Of a DNA stretch of 64,000 nt, positions 54,881 to 63,512 are shown piece by piece. The first letter of the stretch is position 1. Each line of letters opens with the position of its first letter. The translations under genes and the position numbers were made by a program. The notes under the pieces were generated by a model, which saw only the letters and a program-made list of their open reading frames with translations, did not search any database and had not been told where the DNA came from. Source of the DNA: an uncultured Erythrobacter sp. Lineage in GTDB: Bacteria > Pseudomonadota > Alphaproteobacteria > Sphingomonadales > Sphingomonadaceae. Location of the stretch: NCBI GenBank assembly GCA_947503155.1, contig CANNCL010000001.1:434001-498000 (forward strand), in the 5' to 3' direction.

Positions 54881-55816
54881 TTAATCGAACAGGCTGGAAA
54901 CCGAGCTTTCATCGGCAATCCGGCGAATCGCTTCGCCCACGAGCGGCGCCATCGTCAGGATGCGAATACGGTCAGATTTTTCCGCCGCTTCTGTCGGGCG
55001 GATCGAATCCGAGATAACGAGTTCTGTCAGTTTTGAACCGTTGATCCGCGCCACAGCGCCGCCCGAAAGAACCCCGTGGGTGATGTAAGCGGCAACCGAT
55101 TTCGCGCCATTGGCCAGCAAAGCCTCCGCCGCGTTGCAGAGCGTGCCGCCGGAATCGACAATATCGTCAATCATCACACAGTGCCGGCCTTCGACCTCGC
55201 CGATGATATTCATAACTTCGCTTTCGCCCGGACGATCGCGGCGTTTATCGACGATGGCGAGCGGAGCGTTGTCGAGCCGTTTGGCCAGCGCGCGGGCGCG
55301 GACCACGCCGCCGACATCGGGGCTGACGACCATCAAATCTTGATCGCCGTAGCGCGCCTGAATATCGGCGGCCATTACCGGCGCCGCGTAAAGATTGTCG
55401 GTCGGAATATCGAAGAAACCTTGAATCTGCCCCGCATGCAAATCCACCGCCAGCACCCGGTCTGCGCCCGCCTCTGTCATAAGGTTCGCGACCAGTTTAG
55501 CCGAAATTGGCGTACGCGGGCCGGGTTTCCGGTCCTGCCGCGCATAGCCGAAATAGGGCACAACCGCCGTAATCCGCTTCGCCGAAGCACGCCGAAGCGC
55601 GTCGATACAGATCAGCAATTCCATCAGATTATCATTCGCCGGAAAACCGGTTGGTTGCACGATAAACACGTCTTCGCCGCGCACGTTTTCGTGAATTTCG
55701 ACGAAGATTTCATCATCAGCAAACCGGCGCACACTTGCATCGGTTAGCGGGATTTCAAGATAGGCCGCAATTGCGCGCGCAAGCGGCAGATTTGAATTGC
55801 CCGACATGATCTTCAT
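54881..55816 (-). CDS. prs: Ribose-phosphate pyrophosphokinase
   Basis: Makes PRPP from ribose-5-phosphate and ATP for purines, pyrimidines, histidine and tryptophan. 311 residues. Flexible loop RPTGFP(A)[22 protein letters not shown], and the PRPP-binding [18 protein letters not shown] are present. ATG 55816, or 55807. Convergent with the AraC gene by 23 bases. Confidence 0.96.
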   Translation of the reverse strand: MKIMSGNSNLPLARAIAAYLEIPLTDASVRRFADDEIFVEIHENVRGEDVFIVQPTGFPANDNLMELLICIDALRRASAKRITAVVPYFGYARQDRKPGPRTPISAKLVANLMTEAGADRVLAVDLHAGQIQGFFDIPTDNLYAAPVMAADIQARYGDQDLMVVSPDVGGVVRARALAKRLDNAPLAIVDKRRDRPGESEVMNIIGEVEGRHCVMIDDIVDSGGTLCNAAEALLANGAKSVAAYITHGVLSGGAVARINGSKLTELVISDSIRPTEAAEKSDRIRILTMAPLVGEAIRRIADESSVSSLFD

Positions 55817-55940
55817 GGATGCGTTACCCCAGTTCTTAATCTCTCGCTTGAGAGCAGTGCCCCCGGACTAACCTAGCGGCATGGAAACGCAACAGAGGGC
55901 GGTGGGGTTTTCGACGGGTGAGAACACAGCCATCACCGAA

Positions 55941-55960
55941 TCGCAGGAACTATCCTGCGA
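55941..55960. repeat. Perfect hairpin upstream of prs
   Basis: TCGCAGGA and TCCTGCGA with loop ACTA, 20 bases after the stop of the secreted gene at 55981. No T-run follows on either strand. It may stabilise the 3' end of that transcript. Confidence 0.4.
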
Positions 55961-55980
55961 AGCCGGCGCGGGTCGCATCT

Positions 55981-56505
55981 TTACTCGTTGCCCCAATCTA
56001 AATCGGAGAAGACAAATTCTCCCGTTGAGCAAATGATGTTCAATTCAGCAGAATCGCCCAAGTCCAGCGTTGGCGAGCCTTCAACGTCATCAATGCGAAA
56101 GTTGATTTCGGATTCGCCTGAGATAAAGATCTCAAAGGTTAGTTCATCAGAAAGATTGACCGCACCCAGATTAACCGGCTCAAGCTTTGTTCCATCTTGC
56201 GTGATTTCCAGCCTCGCCAGCGCATAGTCCAAATCGTGCCTGGAAATGAGCTTGATGACGAACATGTTCTGCCCATCCATGCTTCTCAAATACACTTGTG
56301 CGAGAGGCGCATACCGCTCTGACTCGCGGAATTCTAATGGTTTTATCCGGCCGCGGACGAAGAAATTTTCCGTTTGTACATCTTGCTCAATTGCTGAAAA
56401 TCTATCGGACGGGGTGTCACAACCGTATGTCAGCGGTGCAGCAAGCAAAGGTCCGGGCACGGTCGTTGCAATCAATGCAAATAACCCAATCATCCTGGCT
56501 TTCAT
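55981..56505 (-). CDS. Secreted protein of unknown function
   Basis: 174 residues from ATG 56505, which has AAGGGAG ten bases upstream. Signal peptide MKARMIGLFALIATTVPGPL with cleavage near LLA-A. The mature part is acidic, with two cysteines, and beta-rich (alternating hydrophobic). Not recognised. It lies between prs and glpX, and its upstream intergenic region holds the duplicate of the glpX tail. Confidence 0.7.
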   Translation of the reverse strand: MKARMIGLFALIATTVPGPLLAAPLTYGCDTPSDRFSAIEQDVQTENFFVRGRIKPLEFRESERYAPLAQVYLRSMDGQNMFVIKLISRHDLDYALARLEITQDGTKLEPVNLGAVNLSDELTFEIFISGESEINFRIDDVEGSPTLDLGDSAELNIICSTGEFVFSDLDWGNE

Positions 56506-56566
56506 ATCAGTCCACTCCCTTGGTTCGACAATTCGAACAGATCGGATCACCCCGGCAAATCGCCCT

Positions 56567-56593
56567 ATCCGGTGCTCGCCCTTAATCCACCGC
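56567..56593 (-). repeat. Duplicated 3' tail of glpX
   Basis: 27 bases identical to the glpX 3' end (56664-56690) at 25 positions. Both differences are synonymous in the glpX frame, so both copies encode RWIKGEHRI. No similarity continues on either side. Read as a remnant, not an active gene. Confidence 0.75.
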
Positions 56594-56656
56594 GCGTTCT
56601 TTTTTTCGAGTGCGAGGGCCGCCGCTTCTAGAACGAACCTCGCGCTCTCACACTAA

Positions 56657-57691
56657 TCAACCAATCCGGTGCTCGCCTTTGATCCACCGCACTGTCCCTG
56701 AACTCGCGCGCATCACTACGCTGTCGGTGGTCATGATCGTCCCGCCGGTCGCTGTCCGCTTGCGTTTCACACCATCCAGCAGCGATCCTGACGTCACGCC
56801 GGTCGCGGCGAAAATGCAGTCGCCCTTGGCCAGCTCTTCGAGCTTATAAATACGGTTGAGGTCGGTGATGCCCCATTTCTTCGCCCGCGCTTTTTCGTCG
56901 TCATTGCGGAACACGAGGCGTCCGTTAAATTGGCCGCCAACACAGCGCAAAGCCGCCGCCGCCAGCACGCCTTCGGGGGCGCCGCCTTGGCCCATATACA
57001 TGTCGATATTGGTGTCAGGATCGGTCACCGCGATCACGCCAGCAACATCGCCGTCACCGATCAGAACCACACCGCAGCCCAATTCGCGCAATTCGGTAAT
57101 CATCGCCGAATGGCGCGGCCGGTCGAGGACGCAGACGACGATCTCGGACGGTTTCACGCCCTTCGCCTTAGCCACCGCCGTCACATTTTCGGTTGGCGTT
57201 TTGGCAAGATCGATAATGTCATCAGGCAGGCCCGGTCCAACCGCCAGCTTGTCCATATAAACATCCGGCGCGTTCAGCAGGCAGCCTTCTTCTGCCGCAG
57301 CCAGCACGGCCAGAGCGTTCGGCCCGGCTTTTGCGGTGATGGTCGTCCCTTCCAATGGGTCGAGCGCAATGTCGATTTTCGGCCCCTTGCCCGGTGCGCC
57401 GCCGACTTTCTCGCCAATATACAGCATTGGCGCTTCGTCGCGTTCGCCTTCGCCGATTACGACGGTGCCATCCATGTATAGATCATCAAAGGCTCGGCGC
57501 ATCGCCTCTACGGCGGCGGCATCGGCGGCTTTTTCATCGCCGCGCCCGATCAATTGTGCAGCGGCAACGGCGGCGGCTTCGGTAACGCGCACCATTTCGA
57601 GGACCAACATGCGATCAACGGCATTCTGTTTGCCTGTCGCGTTGCGAGTCTCTTTGCCTGCAAGTACATCTGTGTCAGTATGGGTGTTCAT
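56657..57691 (-). CDS. glpX: Class II fructose-1,6-bisphosphatase GlpX
   Basis: 344 residues from ATG 57691. Hydrolyses fructose-1,6-bisphosphate in gluconeogenesis. Metal site and substrate motifs: IGEGERDEAPMLYIGE, IALDPLEGTTITAKAGPN and ATGVTSGSLLDGV near the C-terminus. It ends RWIKGEHRIG, duplicated downstream. Usually next to hom in sphingomonads; here two secreted-protein genes on the opposite strand lie between. Confidence 0.93.
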   Translation of the reverse strand: MNTHTDTDVLAGKETRNATGKQNAVDRMLVLEMVRVTEAAAVAAAQLIGRGDEKAADAAAVEAMRRAFDDLYMDGTVVIGEGERDEAPMLYIGEKVGGAPGKGPKIDIALDPLEGTTITAKAGPNALAVLAAAEEGCLLNAPDVYMDKLAVGPGLPDDIIDLAKTPTENVTAVAKAKGVKPSEIVVCVLDRPRHSAMITELRELGCGVVLIGDGDVAGVIAVTDPDTNIDMYMGQGGAPEGVLAAAALRCVGGQFNGRLVFRNDDEKARAKKWGITDLNRIYKLEELAKGDCIFAATGVTSGSLLDGVKRKRTATGGTIMTTDSVVMRASSGTVRWIKGEHRIG

Positions 57692-57752
57692 GCGAAATTC
57701 AGTCCTTTTGCCCTTTGGCTTGCGCCCCGCGCTTAGACAGGAGGAGGCGGAC

Positions 57753-58385
57753 TTGTCGAGCAATGCTGCCCCTCTCTTACGAAAAACACGTGTGTTGTGT
57801 CCGGTTTTGGGATCAGCTGCGCTTGCTTTGCTGATCTCACAGCCTGTGGCAGCACAGGATGACGCGGCGGTGACTAATGGCCCGGATGATAGCGCCGCAA
57901 TTGCCGAAACGCCCGCCGAAACTCAGGCCGAAACGCCGCCGCGCCGCCGCCAGTTCATTGACCTGTCGATCACCGTGCCGCGCGAAGAATCAGATCAATT
58001 GTTAGAAGAAGACTGCGAAGAAGAGGCCGACGCCGCGCGCATCGCCAATGAAATCATCGTGTGCCGCCAAATGGGCGAGGCAAGCGACGGATCATGGAAC
58101 AAAGAGGAATGGGAGCGTGACTATGCCCGCCGCACACAAGGCGGCAGCACCCCGGACACATTCGGCATTGCCAATCATGGCAATTCAATCGGATTTGGTT
58201 CGGTCCCGCCGCCCGCTTTGATCATCGATGTGGAGGCGCTGCCCGAAGCGCCAGAGGGTACAGATGCCGACCGGATCGCGCGCGGCCTGCCCCCGCTGGG
58301 CCGCGATGCCGAACCGACACCCGAAGAGATCGCCGCGCGCCGCCGCGCCTTGGGGCTGGATGCTCCGCCAATCCCCGAGGAATAG
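57753..58385 (+). CDS. Secreted acidic protein A (tandem paralogue)
   Basis: 210 residues. TTG start at 57753 with GGAGGAGG seven bases upstream; an earlier ATG at 57690 overlaps the divergent glpX start. Signal peptide SAALALLISQPVAAQ. The mature part has ITVPREESDQLLEEDCEEEA, the motif ANEIIVCRQMGEASDGSWNKEEWERDYA and IDVEALPEAP..TDADRIARGLPPLG, all shared with the next gene. Function unknown. Divergent from glpX. Confidence 0.75.
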   Translation: MSSNAAPLLRKTRVLCPVLGSAALALLISQPVAAQDDAAVTNGPDDSAAIAETPAETQAETPPRRRQFIDLSITVPREESDQLLEEDCEEEADAARIANEIIVCRQMGEASDGSWNKEEWERDYARRTQGGSTPDTFGIANHGNSIGFGSVPPPALIIDVEALPEAPEGTDADRIARGLPPLGRDAEPTPEEIAARRRALGLDAPPIPEE

Positions 58386-58390
58386 GCCCC

Positions 58391-58951
58391 ATTTCACCGA
58401 TTCGATCTCTCTTCATACCACTCGCCATTTCAGCGGCTGTTTTTGCCGTACCGCTACACGCGCAGACATCCGAAACCCCGAATGGAACGGCGAATGATAG
58501 GCGGTTGGTGATCGACCTTCTCGAAGGGCGCGAACAGGCACAGTTAGACGAGTTTATCGAACAACAATGCCAGCGCGACGTCGATGAAGGGATCATCGCC
58601 GGAGAGATCGTGGTCTGCCGCGAACGCAGCGAACCGAGCGACGGGTTTTGGAGCAAAGAAGACTTTGAGCGGCGCTATGCTCAGGTATCGCAGGGCATCA
58701 AGCCAGCCGATGTCGATGGAACCGGGCTGCCCAATGGGATGGTGCCGCTCGTGACAATCAGAGGGTGTTTTATCGGGCCATGTCCCGGAGAGCCCGCATT
58801 GATAGTTGATGTCGCCCGCTTGCCCGTCGCACCGCCCGGCTCTGATGCAGACCGAATCGCGCGCGGATTGCCGCCGCTGGGTGATGAAGGTGACCTAGGG
58901 CGCGGCCCGATCAGCGAAGGCGAGCTGGTCTTGCCCGACGCATCTGGGTGA
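58391..58951 (+). CDS. Secreted acidic protein B (tandem paralogue)
   Basis: 186 residues if started at ATT 58391; GAGGA lies nine bases upstream, and a signal peptide (RSLFIPLAISAAVFAVPLHA) follows directly. The first standard start, TTG at 58505, would remove the signal peptide. Shared with protein A are EIVVCRERSEPSDGFWSKEDFERRYA and VDVARLPVAPPGSDADRIARG. Five bases after the stop of protein A, so probably translated by coupling. Function unknown. Confidence 0.65.
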   Translation: MSPIRSLFIPLAISAAVFAVPLHAQTSETPNGTANDRRLVIDLLEGREQAQLDEFIEQQCQRDVDEGIIAGEIVVCRERSEPSDGFWSKEDFERRYAQVSQGIKPADVDGTGLPNGMVPLVTIRGCFIGPCPGEPALIVDVARLPVAPPGSDADRIARGLPPLGDEGDLGRGPISEGELVLPDASG

Positions 58952-59017
58952 ATGCAGCCAAACAATGCGCGCGGCAGAATGTACAGCACCGCGCTGCATA
59001 CCAAACCCAAGATACTC

Positions 59018-59085
59018 GGCCGGTAAGGCCAAACCCGGCCGGTAAGGCCAAACCCGGCTGGTAAAGCCACCCGGCTGGTAAAGCC
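59018..59085 (-). repeat. Four tandem stem-loop repeats next to hom
   Basis: GGCC-GGTAA-GGCC at 59018-59030 and 59037-59049, then GGCT-GGTAA-AGCC at 59056-59068 and 59073-59085. Spacing is 19, 19 and 17 bases. The stem changes are compensatory (C to T with G to A), so base-pairing is kept. They lie directly after the hom stop codon at 59086. Confidence 0.75.
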
Positions 59086-60414
59086 CTAGTTTGGTAGGAT
59101 CGGAAGCACCAAAGGATCGCCGGTCAAACTGTCTGATCCGTCGAGCAATTCCAGCGCGCGGCGCACATTCGCCTCTGGCCCTTCATGGGTGACGATGGCG
59201 ACCAAAACTTCGCCCCCATCCTGTTCGCGGCCCTGTTGGATCAGGCTTTCGATCGACACATCCGCATCGCGCATCGCGGCGGTGATTTCGGCAAGAACAC
59301 CGGGGCGATCATTGACGGTAAAGCGCAAATAAGCGCGTTCCAGCCGCTGACCCGGATCGGCCGGCGGCAAAGGCGCGAGTTGAGCCACGGGAACCGAAAA
59401 CGGCGCGCCGACTTCTGATCGGGCAATATCGATAAGGTCAGCAACGACGGCGCTGGCGGTCGGGCCATCGCCGGCTCCGGCCCCTTGGAACAGCAAGCGG
59501 CCAGAAAAATTGCCCTCTGCCACCACGGCATTGGTTGGGCCGTCAACAGAGGCGAGCGGGTGGCCTTTCGCTACCAAACAAGGGCGCACACGTTGAAGGA
59601 GGCGCGGGCCGCCTATTTCGTCCTGCACATCGGCCTCTGCGATCAAGCGGATGACAAAACCCAGCGTGTCGGCCTGAGCAATATCGGCGGCGCGCACGGG
59701 GACGATGCCGCTGACTTGGACCGCATCGAAATCCACTTTTGCGCCGAAACCAATCGCGGCGAGGATCGCGAGCTTATGCGCGGCATCAATCCCTTCGATA
59801 TCGAAGGTCGGATCAGCCTCTGCGTAACCCAGCTTTTGCGCCCCCGCGAGAGTGTCAGCGAAATCTGCGCCGGTCGCTTCCATTTCCGATAGGATGTAAT
59901 TGCAGGTGCCGTTGAGAATGCCGTAAACTTTGGTGAGTTCATTGGCGCTGGTGCCTTCGCGCAGACCTTTGACGACCGGGATCCCGCCCGCGACGGCGGC
60001 TTCGAATTTGAGCGGCAGATGCGATGCCTCAGCCTGCTCAGCCAAAGCCAGACCGTGATGCGCAATCATCGCTTTATTCGCGGTGACCAGGCCCTTGCCC
60101 CCTGCCAAAGCAGCGCGGGACAAAGCAAGCGCGGGGCCATCGGATCCACCGACCAATTCCAGCACCACATCGACATCATCGCGCGAACCCAGCGCGGTCA
60201 TGTCATCTTCCCACGCATATCCGGAAATATCGACACCGCGATCCTTGCGGCGTTCGCGCGCGCTAACGGCAACCACTTCGATCGCGCGTCCGGCCCGTGC
60301 GGCGATCAAATCGCCATTGGCCGCGAGCAAGCGGATCACGCCGACACCAACCGTGCCCAGCCCAGCGATTGCGATACGTAAGGGCGGATTGATGCCCGAA
60401 TTGGTAGTGGTCAA
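59086..60414 (-). CDS. hom: Homoserine dehydrogenase
   Basis: 442 residues. Reduces aspartate semialdehyde to homoserine for methionine, threonine and isoleucine. NAD(P)-binding IAGLGTVGVGVIRLL near residue 14, catalytic core KFEAAVAGGIPVVKGLREG, and a C-terminal ACT domain (about 355-425) for threonine feedback. TTG start at 60414 has GGAG seven bases upstream. A small hairpin lies in the leader (60435-60451). Confidence 0.94.
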   Translation of the reverse strand: MTTTNSGINPPLRIAIAGLGTVGVGVIRLLAANGDLIAARAGRAIEVVAVSARERRKDRGVDISGYAWEDDMTALGSRDDVDVVLELVGGSDGPALALSRAALAGGKGLVTANKAMIAHHGLALAEQAEASHLPLKFEAAVAGGIPVVKGLREGTSANELTKVYGILNGTCNYILSEMEATGADFADTLAGAQKLGYAEADPTFDIEGIDAAHKLAILAAIGFGAKVDFDAVQVSGIVPVRAADIAQADTLGFVIRLIAEADVQDEIGGPRLLQRVRPCLVAKGHPLASVDGPTNAVVAEGNFSGRLLFQGAGAGDGPTASAVVADLIDIARSEVGAPFSVPVAQLAPLPPADPGQRLERAYLRFTVNDRPGVLAEITAAMRDADVSIESLIQQGREQDGGEVLVAIVTHEGPEANVRRALELLDGSDSLTGDPLVLPILPN

Positions 60415-60434
60415 GAAAACGCTCCGAAATGCCG

Positions 60435-60451
60435 CCCCAGACGCTCTGGGG
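60435..60451 (-). promoter_or_regulatory. Leader hairpin upstream of hom
   Basis: CCCCAGA and TCTGGGG around CGC, perfect seven-bp stem, 21 bases before the hom TTG on the minus strand. No T-run, so more likely to control translation or processing than to terminate. Function inferred from position. Confidence 0.35.
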
Positions 60452-60525
60452 ATTTTCCGCAGCGCTGACGGCGCAGCCGCTCTGCGTCAAGCGGCGATTG
60501 GCGTAAATACAGCCAAGAATGCGGT

Positions 60526-61416
60526 TTACGGCGTTTCGGTAATCGCCCGCGCACAGGGGCCAAGCTGCTCGATCACAAAAGCGTAATCGGTTGCCGCCAA
60601 TCGCCGCCCTGCCGGATCGCGGGCCAGATTGGCACCGCTAGGTAGGGCGCCGGGCAAAGCGCAAGCGAGCCGGTACCACCGCAATGTGTCCCGCGCAGGC
60701 GGGCGGGCCGCCGAATCGATGATCTCGCCCCATGACACGCCCCAAACAGGGCGCTGACCGGGACGGCGCAGCACAGTGAGAGACACGGGCGAACGGTCCT
60801 GCGTTTCCAAGAAAATCTGCGTTTCCGATTCGCCCGTCAATGTGCCGGGCACCGCCAATGCATCGCGAATGCCCGTGATGACAGGCGGCGGATCGCGCGA
60901 AACAAGCGCGGTCAGAATCGGACGGATGCGCGCCTCTAGCGCGGGCGAATAATCGAGCTGTGCATGTTTCCCGGTTAGCTGAATCGAACCGCGCTGACCC
61001 GGCACCGCATCCGCGAACAGCAACATGACGCGGTCTTTCAGCTTGTCGGGTTTTCCCCGTTCATTGAGGGGTACATCGACCAAATAGACCAGCGATTCGC
61101 CCACCGCAGTTGAACCCGACAGCAGCGCCTGAGTGCGCGCTTCGATATAAAGGCGCGCGAATCCCGGTGCGAGGCCGGGTGCGCGCTCCGCCTCAACGCG
61201 GGTTTGGCGGCGAATCTCTGCGCGGATCACCAGATCACTGTTCTCTGCCAAGGTCGTGAGATCGGAAAAGGTGGCCAAATCAGCAGGATTGGCCGCCTGC
61301 GCTGGGCCGGCCTGTGCATAAACCGATCCGCTCGTCAGTGGGAGCATTGCTGCGCTGACGCACAGGGCAACTAGTGCCTTGAAACTGTGGGTTAAATTAG
61401 TGTTAACGCGCGTCAT
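60526..61416 (-). CDS. Secreted protein of unknown function
   Basis: 296 residues. Signal peptide FKALVALCVSAAMLPLTSG to VYA-Q near residue 34. The mature domain is alternating beta/alpha without cysteine pairs except two near the C-terminus (ACALPG, LGPCARAI). Not recognised; appears conserved in type in sphingomonads but I cannot place it. Upstream of hom on the same strand, 111 bases apart. Confidence 0.65.
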   Translation of the reverse strand: MTRVNTNLTHSFKALVALCVSAAMLPLTSGSVYAQAGPAQAANPADLATFSDLTTLAENSDLVIRAEIRRQTRVEAERAPGLAPGFARLYIEARTQALLSGSTAVGESLVYLVDVPLNERGKPDKLKDRVMLLFADAVPGQRGSIQLTGKHAQLDYSPALEARIRPILTALVSRDPPPVITGIRDALAVPGTLTGESETQIFLETQDRSPVSLTVLRRPGQRPVWGVSWGEIIDSAARPPARDTLRWYRLACALPGALPSGANLARDPAGRRLAATDYAFVIEQLGPCARAITETP

Positions 61417-61862
61417 CGGTTTAAATTCCTGTGTCTCACATCTATGGATAATGTGCCTCTATAGCACCCCGGCATCACCCAAGGACAGGCGCAGTGAATC
61501 GATCCTGAACCGTAAAAGCGTTTGATTGCATAGGTGTTGACCGTTAAAGCCATGATCGCTTGCAACGAGGTTGGGGACAAGATCGGTGCAAGCAGAGCCG
61601 TTTTGGATGTATCTTTGGAAGAGATGCTAAAGGCGGTTTGTCGGGACTGGAATTCTGGCGAGCGCTCACCGGGTTGACGGGCGTCGTAAGTGAAGATCGA
61701 GAACCGGCAGGGAGATACAAGATTCTGGGATTCACGGCCCGGGTCTAAACTCAGCGCTCCGATGCGAATCAGCAGATTCGAGCAGGGCGTCTGGATGCAG
61801 ACCTGACGTGAGAACTGTGTCGGATGAAAATCCGACACGACAATTGGAGAGAAAGCGACTGG
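61417..61862. other. Intergenic region ahead of tonB with a GNRA-type hairpin
   Basis: No gene. GTGTCGGAT and ATCCGACAC pair across GAAA at 61817-61838, a perfect nine-bp stem closed by a GNRA tetraloop, ending 24 bases before the tonB start. No Fur-box match was found. The rest shows nothing. Confidence 0.45.
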
Positions 61863-62531
61863 ATGTCCTACGCTGACCAACAAATGGGTGGAAACAGGAC
61901 TGTTTCCATTGTCATAGTGGCACTGATCCATGTGGCAGTCGGGTACTTGCTCATCACTGGCTTGGCCATTTCGGCCGTTAAACAAGCCATTGAGCGGGTT
62001 ACTACGGTTGACATTGAGGAACCCCCACCCCCCGAAGAGCCGGATGAGCCACCGCCAGAGCAACCTGAAGAGGTGGCTCCGCCGCCTCCTGTTGCTCCGC
62101 CGCCGCCCATTCAAATTGCGCCGGCACCGCCGCCAATTCAAACACAACCAACGATCCCGCCGCCGGCACCGCCGGCTCTGGTGATCCCGCCGCCTGCACC
62201 GGTTGCTCCCCCGGCGCCGCCCCCACCGCCTTCACAGGCGCGCGGTGCGTCGACCCGGAACGAGCGCCGCTGGGCTCAGCGGATTCAGGACAACTACCCT
62301 TCACGCGCTCTGCGTGAAGAAGTTGAAGGCACTGTCGGCGTTCGCGTCACGGTTACCGCAGAAGGCCGGGCAACCGGTTGTTCGGTAACTGCGTCGAGCG
62401 GATCGAGCGTTCTCGATCGGGCGGCGTGCAGCGGGATGGAGCGTTATGCGCGTTTCAATCCGGCTCTGAATGATGCGGGTAACCCGACCACGGGTTCCTA
62501 CTCGACACGGATCACATATCGTTTGAATTGA
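61863..62531 (+). CDS. tonB: Energy transducer TonB
   Basis: 222 residues from ATG 61863 (an in-frame ATG 39 bases earlier lies inside the hairpin). One N-terminal helix (RTVSIVIVALIHVAVGYLLI), a long Pro-rich stretch (about 45-130, EEPDEPPPEQPEEVAPPPP) that spans the periplasm, and a TonB C-terminal domain (YPSRALREEVEGTVGVRVTV, YARFNPALNDAGNPTTGSYS). Couples the proton-driven ExbB-ExbD motor to outer-membrane receptors. First gene of tonB-exbB-exbD. Confidence 0.93.
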   Translation: MSYADQQMGGNRTVSIVIVALIHVAVGYLLITGLAISAVKQAIERVTTVDIEEPPPPEEPDEPPPEQPEEVAPPPPVAPPPPIQIAPAPPPIQTQPTIPPPAPPALVIPPPAPVAPPAPPPPPSQARGASTRNERRWAQRIQDNYPSRALREEVEGTVGVRVTVTAEGRATGCSVTASSGSSVLDRAACSGMERYARFNPALNDAGNPTTGSYSTRITYRLN

Positions 62532-62543
62532 TACAGATTTCAC

Positions 62544-62592
62544 GGCCTGCGGCTCGATAGAGTTGACCCGCAGGCCCTGAGGCACTTTTTTA
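62544..62592 (+). terminator. Attenuator-like hairpin between tonB and exbB
   Basis: GGCCTGCGG and CCGCAGGCC (62544-62552, 62568-62576) are perfect nine-bp arms, followed after ten bases by TTTTTT. It lies 12 bases after the tonB stop and 16 before exbB, so it may be a partial terminator adjusting the tonB to exbB ratio. Confidence 0.6.
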
Positions 62593-62607
62593 AGAGGATT
62601 ACTCGCA

Positions 62608-63378
62608 ATGAACCTTTATCTACTCGCAGCCGCTGCCACTGAAGCGCCTGAAAACAAATTTGGCTTCGTCGAAGCCATGAAAGAAGGCGGCCCCGTCGCT
62701 TGGTCGATCCTTGCTGTCATGGTGATCATGTCAGTCGGTTCGTTCTACATCTTGTTCACGAAATATTTCGAGCAAGCCAAGGTTATGCGTCAATATAAGG
62801 CTGTTCAATCTGCCTATTGGCGTGCGGCAACTCTGCGCGAAGGCGCAACGAAGCTCGAGAAGAACAGCGCATGGCGTCAGCTCGCTGACGATGCTGTCAC
62901 CGCTCAGGACCACCACACAAAAATGGAAGGTGCTGGCAACGAGATTCACTTCGTTGAAGAAGAGCTCGCTCACTCACAAGACACGATCAACCAAAGCCTG
63001 TCGGGCGGTCTTTCGTTCCTCGCTTCGGTTGGTGCAACGGCACCGTTTATCGGTCTGCTTGGTACGGTGATCGGTATTTACCGCGCACTGATCAACATCG
63101 GTATCGCCGGTTCGGCATCGATCGATAAGGTTGCTGGTCCGGTTGGTGAAGCGCTGATCATGACCGCGATTGGTCTGCTCGTTGCTGTGCCTGCTGTGCT
63201 TGCCTTTAACTGGCTGCAATCGCGCAACCGCACGATCAACGCTCTGATGACCGATTTCTCAAACAACATCGTTGCTTACATCGGTTCGAACGGCGCGGTT
63301 AAGCCTGCTCTCACAGCGGCTCCTGCTGCTAAGGGTGCGAAGCCTGCTGCTAAGCCAGCCCCGGCTGCTAAGAAGTAA
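62608..63378 (+). CDS. exbB: MotA/TolQ/ExbB proton channel family protein
   Basis: 256 residues. Three helices: residues about 28-50 (GPVAWSILAVMVIMSVGSFY), 130-155 (SFLASVGATAPFIGLLGTVIG) and 180-205. The conserved Pro/Gly-rich ExbB motif GATAPFIGLLGTVIGIY is clear. The C-terminal tail (about 230-256) is an Ala/Lys/Pro-rich low-complexity run (APAAKGAKPAAKPAPAAKK) not found in E. coli ExbB. Confidence 0.92.
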   Translation: MNLYLLAAAATEAPENKFGFVEAMKEGGPVAWSILAVMVIMSVGSFYILFTKYFEQAKVMRQYKAVQSAYWRAATLREGATKLEKNSAWRQLADDAVTAQDHHTKMEGAGNEIHFVEEELAHSQDTINQSLSGGLSFLASVGATAPFIGLLGTVIGIYRALINIGIAGSASIDKVAGPVGEALIMTAIGLLVAVPAVLAFNWLQSRNRTINALMTDFSNNIVAYIGSNGAVKPALTAAPAAKGAKPAAKPAPAAKK

Positions 63379-63390
63379 GACCTATTGGTC

Positions 63391-63420
63391 CAGCGGGGGT
63401 GCGCATTGCACGCCCCCGCT
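63391..63420 (+). repeat. Hairpin between exbB and exbD
   Basis: AGCGGGGGTGC and GCACGCCCCCGCT pair with one bulged G around GCATT. It follows exbB by 13 bases; there is no T-run, so it may stabilise RNA or cause pausing instead of termination. Confidence 0.45.
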
Positions 63421-63512
63421 GGGGCCAGTTGGTTTGCATATTCGAGACAGCGCTGCCTGAGGCACGCTGACTTTAGAAAAAAGCGCTCTTTTGAGCAGAT
63501 AGGGAATTCACA

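Noticed and set aside
59018-59085. CRISPR array
   Set aside because: Repeats are 13-base hairpins with 4-6-base gaps, not spacers of constant length; no cas genes.
61413-62147. 244-codon minus frame overlapping tonB
   Set aside because: Opposite of the Pro-rich tonB segment, giving Gly/Arg-rich nonsense; tonB domains are clear.
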